A stretch of 64,000 bases of DNA, from contig NJFT01000088.1 of assembly GCA_002221725.1 (NCBI GenBank), positions 1 to 64,000 of the forward strand, given 5' to 3'. Source of the stretch: Scedosporium boydii. Its lineage: Eukaryota > Ascomycota > Sordariomycetes > Microascales > Microascaceae. Shown one piece after another: positions 9,834-21,194 of the stretch (positions within the stretch are counted from its first letter, which is position 1; each line of letters begins with the position of its first letter). The position numbers were made by a program, and so were the translations under genes. Below the pieces are notes generated by a model. It did no database searches. It saw only the letters and a program-made list of their open reading frames with translations, and was not told the origin of the DNA.

Positions 9834-12814
9834 TCTAACGTTGATGTTAACTGGATCTCCTTTGCCGATAGCAAGTAACAGTCGAATGCCTTCCTCTTCA
9901 CCTTGCCTCGCAAGCTTCGCCAAGTTTAAATCTTGACAGAAATCGCGGCCTAGTTTTGGGATTTGATTTGGGTTTTCGAAGTATCTTTGACAAAGTCTCT
10001 GAAATGGGGTCGAGGAGTCTGTGGTTTGGTGTAACTGGAGCTCGGCGAGCGCCAGGACAGCGTCGGTACTTCCAGTAGCAAGCGCCGCAAGGAACGGGTT
10101 CCCATTGCGCTCCTTAGACGCTTCTAAGGGAGAAGACGTGGCAAAGTGGGCTTTAATCAGGTGAGCCAGATTTCTCTCGGCAAGAATGTAAAGAAGGCTC
10201 GCCTCAGAACTGTGGCGGCGTACTGGATGCTGCTCGAAGAGATTGTCTACGTCGATCCATCTTCGCCAGGGAAAGCTGCGCAAGAAGTCGCCTTGGCCAA
10301 TCCCTCCACTTTCAGCCTCATCTGCATGATACAAAAAGTTGCGAACGGCGTATCTGAGAAATGGATAAGATTGCTGGGTCTGATCCTGAAGACTAGTTGT
10401 GTCCCTCGGCAATGGATTAGGAAGATGTAGAGTCCCGACGATGTTTAAGGTGTACTTCCGACAACATTCTTTTAGTTGTTCATGGCCTTTCCCATGGAAC
10501 TGATCACCGAGATCTGGCCAGATCTCCCTAAGTCCGTTGTCCTTGAGGAGGAAATCCCGCACTGACTCGTGGATGAACTGGACTACTGGAGTTTTTGACT
10601 TGGTTGTTTCAGCTAGACCTTTGGAGCAATCCAGTATAAACCTCTGAATTATAGCAAGGGTAGTATGCCCCTGGTCCCAGGACCCCAAAGATTTGGGATC
10701 TGTCCCTGCGAGAAGAGCAAAGTACAATTCTTCCGGCCTCAAGGGCGTCTTTGCCAAGAGGACCCACTGAATGCATAGGATCAACTCGTCCCTATCCCGC
10801 GCATCTCGAGTGAGAATATCCCGAAAGAGATCGTGCAAGCCAGCCGGAATCTCGCGAAGCCTTTTGCGTAAAGCATGTATATGTCCCCGGTCATATTCCT
10901 TATTAAGGATATTAACAACCAGGAAAACCCACATAAAGACACTTGACGCTTTGGCTTGAAGTTCAGCTCTTATCTCTTCTGCGACCTTGCTGTGTCCGAT
11001 CTTGAGCTCGCTGTCGATATAGTTTGCAATGTCTTGATTGTGGCCCTCCTGACCTTCCAAGGCTAGCTCTAGTCCACGGGCAATAGTAATGTTAGGGTAG
11101 TGTCGGCTAGAGAAGCAGACCTGGAGCCGGAAGTTGGATGTAAGGGCCAGCTCGCCTATACGCTTAAAAAAGGATAGCATATCTCGAATCTGATCTTCAT
11201 CGCATTCATCCAGCGCATCGATGAAGCAAACCACTCGTGACTGGCCGAGAGATTGGATGGCTTGCTCAAAGAGATCCTTAAGCGACTCGACACTCCACTG
11301 GATGTGGCCATCCTGCGGACATGTAGTCAAACGGAGCGAGTCGAATATAGCATCGAGTCCGGGTATGCTTTCTAGGAGCTGCAGGAGGAGGGATCGATAC
11401 ATTCCAGTGGTGGTTTTCTCCAGCTTCTCGCCGCGCGCGTTGAAAAAGAATGAAATTATTACCCAGCCCTTCATCGACCTCCGAGCTTGAGCCAAAGCAA
11501 ATTTCATCAGTGTCGACTTTCCAGTCCCTGGCTTTCCCTTGATCCAGAGGAAACCGTGATGGTCAGGAAATTTGCCATGGTTAAGCCAGTCAAGATATTC
11601 GTCCTTTTTCTTCAGCCACTTGCAGGTCATTGTGTGGGCGCTCTTGATGTTCATATGGCGTGCGTCGATTTGGTCAAACCTTAGCGAACCCCGTAGTTGT
11701 TTTCGTTGCTCCGGGGTAAGCGAGGGACCTGAAATAAAAATTTGGCTCTCGGGCAGGTTGGCTATCATTCGTTGGAGGGAGGCAGCAACCTTCTTGTACT
11801 CGACGTCTCCAGGTCCAGAGAAGCGGCACATATCCATATGGTCACGTCTGATATGCTCGGTTGTCTCGATGGCGGGAAGGTTGAGACACGATGAAGCGTC
11901 TTCCACAACCTGCGTATACTTGACGTCAGTTGGAAGCGGTATGGAAGCTGTTCTGCTCACATACCTTGCGGCCACCCAGGGCCTTGATGCCCAGCTGCTC
12001 CTGGAACGAGTGAATAATCCACTGCTTCTCATCTGCCAGAGGACTAAACTCGTCTTTCAATTCCTTCAGGCGCTCGGATGAAGGGAGAAGAGAATTTATA
12101 ATCTGCTCGTTTACCTTAAACCCCATGGCTTTGATTATTAGTTCAGCAACGTGCTGGAGAATCCCTCGTGGGTCTGCCCCATCATGAGGAGTTCCGAAAA
12201 ACATGATTCCTTTTGTAGATTCGAAAACACTTCGGAGATGGCCTTGACCTTGGCGGCATCCGCTGGATCGGCGCAGCAGCTCCTTGACGACAATCCCGCC
12301 AAGACTATGGACGACGAAAAGAAGAGGCCTCACGGGTTCCATTCGACGGTCTGCTTCGAGGGCGACTAAAAAGTCCCAGGCAATATCTCGGACGGTATTG
12401 CGGCTAATAGGTTCGTTAGTCCAATGTCTAATATGGGTGTCGTATCCGTAGGTCAGGACGCGAGCATTTGGCACGGTCATCGGAAGGAGGTCACGGGGCC
12501 AGAATACAGCGGAGTAGGTGCTATCCTTTTCCTGATGGGCGAGAGAGAGAGGGTTGAATCGTCGTGACTTGCGCTGGGGCTCGAGAGTTTCACTGTTATC
12601 ATCTTCCGACCGCCTAAAATCGCCTCTTTTGTGCCTCCACGTACGCTCTGGGTGACCGGTGAACCCATGGACAAAGACGATACTGGTTTGTCAGCTATAG
12701 TAAACGTAGAGAGTTCTCGGTTGCCACATACTCCAGTGTTGGGTTGTCGTGCGGTACCACTACGGTCAACCCAGTAGCGGGGATGATCTCGGGATACTTG
12801 GCTTGTGCGCACAT
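9702..12814 (-). CDS. Fungal NLR: SesB-like alpha/beta-hydrolase, NACHT NTPase, ankyrin repeats (truncated by TAG)
   Basis: A STAND/NLR-type receptor. Exons are 12814-12732, 12682-11965 and 11909-9702, with introns of 49 and 55 nt, giving 1002 aa up to the TAG. Residues about 1-265 are an alpha/beta-hydrolase of the DUF676/SesB type: I-V-F-V-H-G-F-T-G-H-P, then the nucleophile elbow V-V-H-S-L-G-G, then F-F-G-T-P-H-D-G-A-D. Residues about 375-540 are the NACHT domain with Walker A G-K-P-G-T-G-K-S-T and Walker B V-C-F-I-D-A-L-D-E-C, followed by a winged-helix region W-V-L-L-A-K-T-P-L-R-P-E-E-L. The C-terminus enters a 34-residue ankyrin array but stops early in its second full repeat. Family knowledge: such proteins control heterokaryon incompatibility and related cell-death responses. 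Whether this allele is active is uncertain, since ligand sensing normally needs the repeat domain. Confidence 0.85.
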
Positions 12815-14355
12815 GGCAGTACTAGAAGGAAATTGGGCCAGCGCAGAGCTCGATAGGTTGGGTTGGAGCGAGACTGGCTGCTTGGCAAATGAGGCACTGT
12901 CACAGTGGGGCGGTTTGAGAACCCGGCGGTAGTTGTATTTGTAGAACGAGATATACTGCCGCTAGCCGGTCATAGCAGTTTGATGATGCGGAATTATTGT
13001 GGGTGAAAGGATCGCAAGGCTCCGGCGAGTTGCCTAATGTCAGTCAGGTAGTCTGGTAGGCTGCAGCCATTTCGCTGACTTGTCGCGGCCTCGCCTTCCG
13101 TCCAATTATTTCATCCCAACCAGCCCAGTCATCCTTTTCTAATGTGACAAGCGAGTGGCGGGCCGTGGCATGAAAGCACGGCGCATGCGTCTGCTATCTC
13201 TGGCAGAGAGTATTCGTGGTTAACAGACAGCCCTGCGGCGCGTCTAACCTACAGCATCTGCCAGGTTACCTCGACGCGTCTCCGCGCGACCGGCCGGCGA
13301 CGCGAACCTGCTATGCACGGTTAATGCGACAGGCTCCGTCGGGGCTCGACGCTGAAGGAACAACCACACAGGAACACGGAGATTACATCCACCACTCGCC
13401 GCACTGCAATTTAGCTCTGGAGGAAAGGATACGTAAGGTCGTTCAGATAAACTTTCTCCAATTACTACAAGGCCATCCAATTAAGAAGCCTGCCAGTGGC
13501 CCCGCTGTGAATGGTTTCCGGTTCCGCAGCCCCTGAAGGGGGTGACCCCAAACTTGAGTGGCTTTGAGAACATATTAATAGCATCCCATTAGAGGCAAAA
13601 GCAATACCTACCTCTCTCAACCTCTGGTGATTCCTGTTTCTGTTTAGCATATAAAGAGGAGCTATGTGCATATGGCAACTGGCATCGGCTAGATATACTT
13701 AATTCTCACTACAGACTAACCTAGACATGAAAAGACAAGCCCTGATTCACAAAGTGGCCCTACAAACAATAGGATGCAGTCAAAAGACTGGGGGTACATT
13801 GGTGTAGCTTGTGCCTTCTGGAAGCTCTTAATATAGTTGAGGCTTACAAATGCAGCAGCATTGCTACGATTGTCCTTCTGATCTAAACACTCTTGATGTA
13901 CAGTTGACAAGCGGTCAGCTTCGATAACGAGGATCGACGAGGAGCGACGATCTACGAAAACTCCAAGAATTCCTGTCACGTGGGGCAGCCGAGGTCCATC
14001 GGCCGAGTAGGTATTTGAAGCAATTTTCCCCCATCAAGCTCCTCGACAAAATTTTCTTCTCCAAACAGCTTTCTTTTCCCAGGACCTGTGCTGGATTCAT
14101 TCATCCACGTTGTAGACTGGTCCAACCTCATGGGTAAGTTTATTCCTTTCATTGTTCAAATCACCAAACATGGAATATGATGTCAAGTATGCTACCTGAA
14201 CTACATGATGTTCTCATTATCACCAAGATCTCTGAGTCCACACTCTCCTCTCAGCTTTTTTGCCTGTCCACCAATTCTCGACGCAAGTTTGCTAACTCGT
14301 CTTGGACACACTTCCAGATTAAAATCCTACTCTCATTCCCAGACCGTCCCCCATC
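12815..14355. other. Intergenic: promoters of NLR (-) and MOCS2A-like gene (+)
   Basis: About 1.5 kb between two divergent genes. The 13070-13330 part is GC-rich but has no consistent coding frame. A GTAAGT at 14133 followed by pyrimidine-rich AG sites could be a 5' UTR intron of the downstream gene, unproven. No other element recognised. Confidence 0.45.
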
Positions 14356-14652
14356 ATGACCTCCGTGGTGCCCACGCCACCCACCGGCCACTTCACCGTA
14401 CTCTACTTTGCTGCCGTCGCCTCGTACACGTCGACAGAATCCGAGTCCTTAGAAGCCCCTCTGCCCTTAGGCAAGTTATTTGATGTCCTAGAGGACAAGT
14501 ATCCTGGCATCAAGGCCAAATTACTCGGATCCTGCCTCGTCACCGTGAATCTAGAATATGTGGATGTCTCGGGCGAGGAGGAAGGCAGCGACACGGTGGT
14601 GATTGGCGAGGGCGACGAGGTTGCAATCATTCCTCCCGTTAGCTCGGGGTGA
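14356..14652 (+). CDS. Molybdopterin synthase sulfur-carrier subunit (MoaD/MOCS2A, Aspergillus CnxG type)
   Basis: A 98-aa ubiquitin-fold protein, single exon. In molybdenum-cofactor synthesis the small subunit carries a thiocarboxylate on its C-terminal glycine and donates sulfur to precursor Z with the large subunit (MOCS2B/CnxH). Support: the start F-T-V-L-Y-F-A-A-V-A-S-Y, the middle L-F-D-V-L-E-D-K-Y-P-G-I, the strand V-T-V-N-L-E-Y-V-D-V and the end G-E-G-D-E-V-A-I-I-P-P-V-S-S-G. The last residues are S-S-G rather than the canonical G-G; from memory this occurs in other filamentous fungi. Urm1 is excluded because its ending is of the L-H-G-G type. A role in nitrate assimilation via nitrate reductase is expected from the pathway. 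Confidence 0.85.
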   Translation: MTSVVPTPPTGHFTVLYFAAVASYTSTESESLEAPLPLGKLFDVLEDKYPGIKAKLLGSCLVTVNLEYVDVSGEEEGSDTVVIGEGDEVAIIPPVSSG

Positions 14653-15907
14653 TCGACTCATTTTTTGGTCTTTTTCGTAACCTGTTTTTTTGCCTTTACT
14701 CGTCACTATTTTGTGTAGCTCTCTGTCTTTAGAAAACGATCGCCACGGCTGCGATGATGATTGTTTATATATTTTTCTCGTAATTTGGTTGAATGAAGAT
14801 ACCCGATGAACACCTTCCTATGCTTCCCTTGTGCCTAATCGTACAATGGACGTGATGATCCCCAAACCTCCATACAAACGCAGCTCCTCGTCCCCTCTAG
14901 AACCTATGCAAAGTGCCGAGCCATCGATCGCTGCTTCGCTCGTCCTCCCAGTAGGCATCGACAATGGCAGAATCCATCTCTCATCAAGCCCACACACCCT
15001 ATTGCACCCCAATCTTCCGAATCTCCGGCCTCGAATAAAGCTCCAACTGCCTCTTCCCCTTCCTCAACTGATACTCAATCAGCCCGAAATCCCGCTTACT
15101 CATCCCCAGGTTCTTCTCGAACGACTCTCTCGCAAACGCCTTGAAGCCCGGTCTCGCGTCCTAATTCATCGGAGATCAGTTTTGTCAGTTTCGCACCATT
15201 TAGCGACCTCGTGATTGAAGTTTGAATTGGAACGAATGCGGGTGAGTGTGTCGTGTGACGTACGGCTGGTTTGGCGCGGCAGGCGCGGAGGCACTGCCGG
15301 TAGAGAGAGAGGACTTCCCTCTGGAGACCGGAATATCCCATATTCGGCGCGGCAGGGGGGGGGGGGGGGCTCTGTATCCTTCTTCCTCGGTATTTTTCTT
15401 TGCCTTACATCGGTGGGCAGCTGCGCAAGCGAGGGTTGTGGTGAGAGAGTGTCACCTCATCGGCGGCGATGTGATGTTCCAAAGGTGAACCCAGCGTCGC
15501 ATGCGTTGCATGGAAATTTTAAAGTTAAAAGCTCGGGGACCTCGGTCAACTCGGTGCAAAAGGTTCCGTGTTCTTCCTGGAACTCTTTTCCTAACAAATC
15601 CGGACAGAACTACGAGATGCTGAAAATGCCAGAATTGCTAGTGACTTGGAATATTTTTTTTAGAGATTTTGTTTTGATGTGATTATATTTTTGGTTATTC
15701 CATAATGCATTGATAGAACTCTATATCGTGTAGATGGTTCCAGACTGGCCCAATGCCACAAGTCGCCTCCCTCCGCCGTATATATTGATGCAGATCGACA
15801 GAAAGGAAAAGAAAAGGAAAAAAAGCAATAAATAGCCCATAGATGATAATGCAAGCCGATTTCCCTCCTCCATGCAATATTAAGTTATAAATGTGTTTGT
15901 GTCGTTT
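14653..15907. other. Intergenic, no gene seen (convergent 3' ends)
   Basis: About 1.25 kb between convergent genes. A T-rich stretch after 14658 may be the terminator of the MOCS2A-like gene. A 15-nt G tract (15355-15369) is the only notable structure. Frames are short and unlike coding sequence. Confidence 0.55.
15355..15369. repeat. Poly-G tract (15 G)
   Basis: Fifteen uninterrupted G residues preceded by GGCA. The second long G tract of the window (35011-35029) has the same GGCA flank. Such runs can form G-quadruplexes and are also prone to length error in assemblies. Confidence 0.9.
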
Positions 15908-18900
15908 TCATCTCGTCTCAACAAAGTTCAACCATTCGCACCGGCATCCCCCAGAGCCACCATCAAACCCTCCAAAGCTAGGATTCTTCGAGCTCCGCAG
16001 GTTCACAACCGTGCCGCCTTTGCTGAGGTCATTGGCTAAAAACTTGGTGCTACCTGTATCGATCTGCTGACGCTCGTTGATCGGCCACGCCCACACAAAC
16101 TTCTTTTGAGGGTCGCCGCCATGGGTGTCGAGCTTCATCGTCACCGGGTACGGCATCGTGCCGGGTCGAGTCAGATTGGCGGTGTCCTCGATGCCGGGCT
16201 TGTCACCCTTGAGAAGGAGGCCCTTGGTAGCGGCGCTGTTGGTCCAGATCTGCATCAGGAACCGGGTCTCGGCCCAGGTAACGAGGAAGTTGGCTTCGCT
16301 CTCTCGAGAACCTCCCTCCTTGTCGAGAGGAACATCGTCTATAACACCCGTCCGGTTAAGCGTCGTGACGGATCGGAGATAAATAGTACGCCGGAAGTAC
16401 GTGTAGAAGCCATAGTGTTCCGTCGGGAGGCCTCTGTCGTAGAGCCGAATCGGCTGCTGTCTCACTTCCGGAAGCAATCGGGCCGGTGCACCTGTCCCAT
16501 CTTCCTTTCGGTCAGGTGGGGGCAGTTCGATTCCGAATTGACGCGTAACAAGGCCATTCCCTCTCTTCTCAATGAGGTTTGGTCCCACAGACTGATCAAT
16601 AGACGACAAGAGGCTGATGTAGAATGGTGTGGGTTCGCCCGCCTTGTCGTCGGAAACAATACCATCCGTGGTGTTTCCCAAGAACCACATCTCTTCGAAC
16701 GATGGCGGGTCGGGGCTGGGCGAGATACCAGGAGCGAATCTCTTAGTCCGGCGTCGGGATGACGACGCCCCGGAGCTCTCCGTCACGTTAGGAACCGGCG
16801 GCTTCCCGTTTGGAACATGCCAGTGGAGTCCAGGGTTATTGTCGAACTGGATCTGGAAAGCTACCGTCGGCTGGTTGGGGTTGTAAGGCGACACCGAATC
16901 GTGCAACTCCTTGGGAAGCTCGCAGCTCCACAAGGTCGAGGGGGCCGTGCATCCGTCAAAGGAGCGGGAGTTGTCGGGACCAGCAACGGTCAAGACGCCC
17001 GTCGGCATTGGAGGAAACCCCGTGAGATTCACAAAGAGGGATTGTTCAACGGGAGGTGGCGCGGGGTGCTTCCTCGACAGCATAATTCCAAGAGATACAC
17101 CGAGAGCAATCATGACGATAACACACGCCACTACGGCGAGGCATATCCGACGCCTCTTGCGGCCCTCGCGACCCGGTCGACCGTAGCATCCGCTAGCCGG
17201 AATACAGCATCGGCCCCTCCACATTCCGCCCATCTTGCGGGCCACAATCTCCTCCTTCTCGTGGCGCCTACGCTCCCTTTCGACTCGGTTCTGGGGGCCA
17301 TCGGCAGGAATAGAGTGCTCATGAGGAACGAAAGTTCCAGCTGGCCTGTCGTTGAACGCACTCGCCTGCGGTGCTGGGGTCAACGGGATCTCGGTCATGC
17401 TGAGAGCTCCCTGGGCCGTCATGGATCTCACAACACCCGGTGAAACGGGACCTGGCGACGGAGGGAACTGGTTGTAGAGTGGGTGATCCGGCGGGAACAC
17501 GGCTCGATAACGAACCGGAGCTTGATTTTGGCGCTGTGGCGGTGAGTACGGAGGAGGATCCTCTGATGGCTTTTCATTTTCCTCTGCCAGGATAACCGCC
17601 TTGTCCGTCATGGTCTCGGCACGCCTCAGGGGAGATTGCGAAGAAGCCATGGTGGCGGATCCCAGAGGCAATCGAGGTGATCCGCTTCGGGATGGAACAG
17701 TATGCGGTGACGGCGTACGTCTTGGACTCGGGGTCCGAATTATCGGCGTGGAACCAGACCTTAGGGTACTCACGGATTGCGGGCTCGGGCAGTTTCTTGC
17801 GGGCTCAACCACTCCCGGATTCTGATTTACACCAACTCCTCCCCACAAATCATCCACGCCGTTCCTTGTCTCCTGTCGGTAATCCGATCCCTGTGCTGGT
17901 TGCGGGGCAAGAGGCACTATCTGGCGTGAGGTTGTGGGCAGAGGCAAGGCTCCTGCCATTACAAGCGGCGCAGGGCCGGGTGACGGCTCCGGCGGGGACA
18001 ATGGGGCGACAGGAGTAGGTACCGTAGGTGTGGGACTGGTTATATGCTCATCCCACCAACCCCTCGGGCTCCCGGCAGTTTGCGGCGAGCAAGTGAGGAT
18101 CGTGGCAGCTAAGGATGGCTGCCTCTGCAGCCGACGAGCTCTCTCGGGGCTAAGAGTTCCATCCTCTTCAAAAAGCGTGCAAGGAGTGCCGGTGTCGAGG
18201 TCATCGTCGGAAGCAATGCTAATAAGATTATTACGCCGACTCTGCCGATAACCGGCAGGGACCTCGGGGACAGGTGGCACGGGGGTAGCTGACGCAAACC
18301 GAGTCTGATCCGCGCCGGTCATCTGTGAATAAATACTAGAGGCAGGTCGAGAGGAAATTGTGGTTGCCGTGCTTGGGGTGTCTGGAGACCAGACCGATCT
18401 CATCTGAGATGGTGTTAGCGGCGACGTGGTCGTTGTCGTTGTCGTTATAGTAGGTCCCGCGACGGCACGGGTGGGTGGGAACTGAACAGGAGTATCGATG
18501 AAGGCAGTGTGGGGGCTAATCTCCCGGCCCTCAAGAGCTTCGGGGTTCATAGCAATCCCAATGACAATAGGTCCGTCTGCCGGTGATAAGTCTTGTCCCG
18601 GGCCAGCCCGGGGAGGATCAAGGTGATTTGAGGAAGCAATAGACTTTTTGCGTCGAAGCCAGTTCCAGGTCCCAACAGAGGCAGAGTTTGGGCTACCTTC
18701 CAGGGCCCTCAATGCAGCAAGGTCGACGAACTTGGGCTTAGTCGTATTGGGGCTCTTCTGAGGTTGTTGAACGGGGGGCTTTTGAAATCTTGGAAGATCG
18801 GTAATGACTCGAATGCCAGCCTTAGCATTCTGAGCCTTCTGTCGTTGGCGAGACTTGAGACGTCTTGGCTTGTGGATCGAGGATCGTGATGCTATGTGGA

Positions 18901-19108
18901 GTTTCGTCGAGAGTTTCCTCAGCGGTTGCTTCTTTGCTGGCGCAAGAGCTGCTGGGCCGGGATGGAGGAGTTGTTCGTCGTCCTGAATAGGAGTTATAGC
19001 ACCTTCGTCTTCCCATTCATCCCAGTCGTTGCTCTTGTTGTCGTCGTGTGGTGAAGGCATAGGATCGGGCTGAGGTCCGTCGTTCCTCGGTATATCGAAG
19101 AAGGTCAT
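15908..19108 (-). CDS. Large single-pass membrane protein with disordered N-terminus and glycosylated C-terminal domain, unknown function
   Basis: Uninterrupted 1066-codon frame, no intron needed. Residues 1 to about 640 are low complexity: Pro, Ser and Thr rich, acidic near the start (D-W-D-E-W-E-D-E), with a run of eight consecutive Thr (I-T-T-T-T-T-T-T-T-S-P) and several R-S-x-S-P patches that look like phosphorylation sites. A basic stretch R-K-R-R-R-I-C-L precedes one hydrophobic helix at about residues 656-680 (A-V-V-A-C-V-I-V-M-I-A-L-G), so a type II topology with a long cytosolic tail is likely. The C-terminal ~385 residues have five N-glycosylation sequons (NLT twice, NVT, NTT, NRT) and a terminal G-C-R-C-E-W-L-N-F motif. 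I recall similar Pezizomycotina proteins labelled glycoprotease family, but see no protease motif. The first ATG is used. Confidence 0.8.
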   Translation of the reverse strand: MTFFDIPRNDGPQPDPMPSPHDDNKSNDWDEWEDEGAITPIQDDEQLLHPGPAALAPAKKQPLRKLSTKLHIASRSSIHKPRRLKSRQRQKAQNAKAGIRVITDLPRFQKPPVQQPQKSPNTTKPKFVDLAALRALEGSPNSASVGTWNWLRRKKSIASSNHLDPPRAGPGQDLSPADGPIVIGIAMNPEALEGREISPHTAFIDTPVQFPPTRAVAGPTITTTTTTTSPLTPSQMRSVWSPDTPSTATTISSRPASSIYSQMTGADQTRFASATPVPPVPEVPAGYRQSRRNNLISIASDDDLDTGTPCTLFEEDGTLSPERARRLQRQPSLAATILTCSPQTAGSPRGWWDEHITSPTPTVPTPVAPLSPPEPSPGPAPLVMAGALPLPTTSRQIVPLAPQPAQGSDYRQETRNGVDDLWGGVGVNQNPGVVEPARNCPSPQSVSTLRSGSTPIIRTPSPRRTPSPHTVPSRSGSPRLPLGSATMASSQSPLRRAETMTDKAVILAEENEKPSEDPPPYSPPQRQNQAPVRYRAVFPPDHPLYNQFPPSPGPVSPGVVRSMTAQGALSMTEIPLTPAPQASAFNDRPAGTFVPHEHSIPADGPQNRVERERRRHEKEEIVARKMGGMWRGRCCIPASGCYGRPGREGRKRRRICLAVVACVIVMIALGVSLGIMLSRKHPAPPPVEQSLFVNLTGFPPMPTGVLTVAGPDNSRSFDGCTAPSTLWSCELPKELHDSVSPYNPNQPTVAFQIQFDNNPGLHWHVPNGKPPVPNVTESSGASSSRRRTKRFAPGISPSPDPPSFEEMWFLGNTTDGIVSDDKAGEPTPFYISLLSSIDQSVGPNLIEKRGNGLVTRQFGIELPPPDRKEDGTGAPARLLPEVRQQPIRLYDRGLPTEHYGFYTYFRRTIYLRSVTTLNRTGVIDDVPLDKEGGSRESEANFLVTWAETRFLMQIWTNSAATKGLLLKGDKPGIEDTANLTRPGTMPYPVTMKLDTHGGDPQKKFVWAWPINERQQIDTGSTKFLANDLSKGGTVVNLRSSKNPSFGGFDGGSGGCRCEWLNFVETR

Positions 19109-20857
19109 GGTGTAGGTATTGCTTGCAGTTATCGAGGAGAGCTAGAAATGGCATGTATATGGCGATGATGCGAGACTCGAGTGGCTCGAAGTAGATCAGC
19201 AATAGTTTGCTCGGTTGACTTGACTGACTCGCTTTTGGTTCAGGATGGAATGAAAGAAAGAATCAGAGTGCCAGAGAAGATGACTCGGATCGAACTGGAG
19301 AAGCAGTCATCGAGATGGATGAAACGAGAGACAAACAATGAACAGGACTATAATACAACAGCACGAATCTATCAAAAGAAACCACTCAAAAAGGCCTCAG
19401 TAGGAACGAGAATGGGAGGCTGAGGATGAGAACGCTAAAGAACGCAGAAAAGGCCAGTCACGAAAAGAGTGTATGAAGTATTAACAGTATGTGTACAACA
19501 CGACTCCTTCCAGACAAACAAACAAAAGGCAAGGAGACAACAAAAGAGGAGAAGGGGAATGGGTGTCATAAGGGACATTTCGACTGGCCTTGACCCTCGC
19601 GTTTTAAGAAAAGCTCAACCGGGCCAAGGAGCGCCATACATAGAGGGGGCCATGTTGCAGACAGGCAACAACTTGCAGCGAGCCTTTGTCCATAATTGGA
19701 ATTAGTGGCATGTCCATTGAGGACTCATCTGCTTTGGATCGGCTCGCGTTACATGACCAATTCCCACACTCCAAAAAAGCATCCCATGAGCGTCGTGTCT
19801 CCATGCTTCCAGTGGCCAAGAGGGCTTGGCTAGCAATTCCAAACTGGAGAGATTGCATGATGTGTCGACGAGTGGGAGGAGAGGATGTCGTGGTCAAGCG
19901 CCAGGACGGGGCACCGACTGGTCCGACTCCACGAAGTTGTATGAGTTAGCCGCCGACCACGGGGATCCGAGCTTGCCCATTGGACGAAGGCTTCAAGCCG
20001 TGGCTTGGCAATGTTGGCATGCTTCGGCCTCTTTCATTGGCTGCTTGTCGCGTCCCTGCATTCGCTAGCTGGTCCAAGGATCAACTGGATGCAGGGTCGG
20101 CACTGGGCAGGGTGCAGGCATGTTGAGGGCCAGACTCCAGTTCAATCGTCCTCTTTGATTTTGACTCTTGCGAGAGTCACGGTGGTGATTATGAATTTGA
20201 CTCTTCATCAAATTGTTTTACGAAATAATTTGACTTACGAAAGAAGGCATCGACTCACAAAGTCAGTGGCCACGTGACTAGGTACCTATGGAGGTACCAA
20301 TTTAACTAGGTTACACTGGGTTCGTGAGCTTGGAGGATCCCCAGAGCCAGTAAAAGGTATTCCGGGGCTGCGCTCCGAGTCGAGATGAACCCACATCAAC
20401 GTCAGGCACAGTATTTGATGGCAGAAGAGTTTGAACGATTCGTATATCCCAAGAGAGACTCGTTTTGTGCGGGTACCAGACGCTGCTACAGATAGATGAA
20501 TGCGATCTTAGATGTACTTTAAGACACACTCTCCAATCGTCGCAAGATGGATCCAGGCTTGATCATCATTTCGTATCAATTGATGGATAATACAAAGGAA
20601 GCGTTATTCTCCATTTATTTTCTTCAAGGCTATTTACACGACATAGCATAGCCCGATGCCTATCCGTCCCAATCTTGCCACGCTCGAGGAATTTGTTGGG
20701 GATGTCGACATCGACATATTTGCAAGATTATCTGTCGAGATGAGGGTGCGCAGCTAGCTCTAGTCGTCATCTGAGCCAACATCTTCAGGTTGGTGTGTTC
20801 GTGCATTCGGCCTCCAGGTTCCAACTCAGTACGTGTATCCCTTTCCCTCAGCGTATT
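19109..20857. other. Intergenic, no gene seen
   Basis: About 1.75 kb holding the promoter of the large membrane-protein gene (its upstream side begins at 19109) and the 3' flank of the EthD gene. The 19240-19560 part is A- and AG-rich. No coding frame or RNA gene is supported. Confidence 0.5.
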
Positions 20858-21178
20858 CTAAGAGCTCAAAATCACTTCGCCAGTCCAGAAAACGGGAGCC
20901 TTATTGGTAAAAGAAGCAACGTCGGCGAAAATGGCCTGGGTCTCGGGGGCATCCCTCGCGGCAAGAAGTTGATCGAATGAATCGAAGACCATAGTCGCTA
21001 TGACGCTGAACTGCGGCTTAGAACCAGCGTCCTCGGTGAATTGGGTGACGCTCCAGGATTTGAGTCCGTACTTGGCCCACGTTTTCTGCACCAGGGGCAT
21101 ATGTTTCGATTTGTAGTAGTCGAAGTCGAACGTAGCGTCCGGTTCGTTAGGATACGCGACGGTAGCTGTGACAGGCAT
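20858..21178 (-). CDS. EthD-domain protein (dimeric alpha-beta barrel)
   Basis: A 106-aa single-exon protein. It starts M-P-V-T-A-T-V-A-Y-P-N and contains D-F-D-Y-Y-K-S-K-H-M-P-L-V, matching the conserved Y-Y-x-x-x-H-x-P-L block of EthD-like ferredoxin-fold proteins, then the strand Q-F-S-V-I-A-T-M-V-F-D-S and helix S-F-D-Q-L-L-A-A-R. Length is typical for the family (about 100 aa). EthD members often sit beside oxidative catabolic or secondary-metabolism enzymes; the biochemical role is mostly unknown. The upstream in-frame extension is repetitive (I-S-I-S-I-S-like) and is taken as 5' UTR, so the ATG at 21176-21178 is chosen. It diverges from the FAD-oxidoreductase pseudogene, with which it may once have been co-regulated. 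Confidence 0.85.
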   Translation of the reverse strand: MPVTATVAYPNEPDATFDFDYYKSKHMPLVQKTWAKYGLKSWSVTQFTEDAGSKPQFSVIATMVFDSFDQLLAARDAPETQAIFADVASFTNKAPVFWTGEVILSS

Positions 21179-21194
21179 TTTGAGGTGGACTGAA

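Noticed and set aside
9206..9913. 235-codon minus-strand frame with repeated Q-A-R-S-T-L-M-L-K
   Set aside because: It is the ankyrin repeat array read in the wrong frame; the 34-codon ankyrin frame explains the same DNA.
16106..16762. 218-codon plus-strand frame and others antisense to the large membrane protein
   Set aside because: Shadows of a 1066-codon frame with membrane segment and glycosylation sites; codon use favours the minus strand.
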